NCBI GenBank assembly: GCA_944385455.1
Contig: CALWXI010000087.1
Span: 1 to 5,348, forward strand
Direction: 5' to 3'
Length of the DNA: 5,348 bases
Source: an uncultured Oscillospiraceae bacterium
GTDB taxonomy: Bacteria; Bacillota; Clostridia; Oscillospirales; Oscillospiraceae
Both the position numbers and the translations under genes were made by a program. Below the pieces are notes generated by a model. That model did no database searches, was not told the origin of the DNA, and saw only the letters and a list, made by a program, of their open reading frames with translations. Positions 5,290 to 5,348 of this stretch are shown here, piece after piece; within the stretch, counting starts at the first letter, position 1, and each line of letters opens with the position of its first letter.

Positions 5290-5339
5290 CTTGGCTCCCT
5301 CTCCGAGGGAGCTGCCGCCGCAGGCGGCTGAGGGAGTAT
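5290..5339. repeat. Palindromic repeat element with two nested hairpins
   Basis: Two hairpins stand side by side: GCTCCCTC/GAGGGAGC (5294-5301 with 5305-5312, loop TCC) and GCCGCC/GGCGGC (5314-5319 with 5323-5328, loop GCA). A second GAGGGAG at 5330-5336 could replace the first as partner of CTCCCTC, making one long stem that encloses the GCCGCC hairpin. The pattern TTGGCTCCCTC...GAGGGAG is one I recall as a REP- or MITE-like intergenic element in Oscillospiraceae and relatives. It shares CCGCAGGCGG (5318-5327) with the module just upstream. It may continue past the window. Confidence 0.55.
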
Positions 5340-5348
5340 CCCTGTTAC

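Noticed and set aside
5174..5348. Open frame from the ATG at 5174 to the window end (58 codons)
   Set aside because: No RBS precedes it, and the peptide is proline- and arginine-rich. It runs straight through both repeat modules, the kind of spurious hypothetical protein that such repeats generate.
1..5348. CRISPR array, tRNA, rRNA or insertion sequence
   Set aside because: No regularly spaced direct repeats, no tRNA cloverleaf and no transposase coding sequence were found on reading both strands.

Overview
The window looks like chromosomal DNA from a GC-rich Clostridia-type anaerobe. Oscillospiraceae-like gut genera are my best guess. This rests on three things: the CoA-transferase closely resembles, from memory, the Clostridium (Anaerotignum) propionicum propionate CoA-transferase; ribosome binding sites are strong AGGAGG type; and the right edge carries a palindromic repeat of a style I associate with that group. 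Coding DNA is GC-rich, while the divergent promoter region near 3900-4115 is strikingly AT-rich. The taxonomic placement is inference.

Layout, left to right. Positions 1-172 hold the C-terminal end of a small DUF308/HdeD-like membrane protein on the plus strand. A perfect 20-bp-arm hairpin (191-234) separates it from a convergent three-gene cluster on the minus strand. In transcription order the cluster is a fused Pct-type acyl-CoA:carboxylate CoA-transferase (3724-2174), a GntP-family permease (2108-771) and a MaoC/PhaJ-type (R)-specific enoyl-CoA hydratase (684-274). Upstream of it, a 429-bp intergenic region holds at least three candidate promoters and several dyads. A LysR-type regulator (4154-5077) is transcribed divergently. 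The last 271 bp (5078-5348) hold no convincing gene but contain hairpins and two short repeat-like modules that share a 10-bp core.

Proposed joint function (inference). The permease imports a short hydroxy-carboxylate, and the CoA-transferase loads CoA onto it from acetyl-CoA or another acyl-CoA. The hydratase then dehydrates the (R)-3-hydroxyacyl-CoA to a trans-2-enoyl-CoA. The simplest candidate substrate is (R)-3-hydroxybutyrate, giving crotonyl-CoA, the ordinary entry to butyrate formation. Such a route needs no 3-hydroxybutyrate dehydrogenase, unlike the classical 3-hydroxybutyrate/acetoacetate loci. The LysR regulator probably senses the substrate or its CoA product and controls both divergent promoters. 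A GTTAT/ATAAC half-site cluster lies at its own promoter, and an 8-bp motif is shared by the two divergent -10 boxes.
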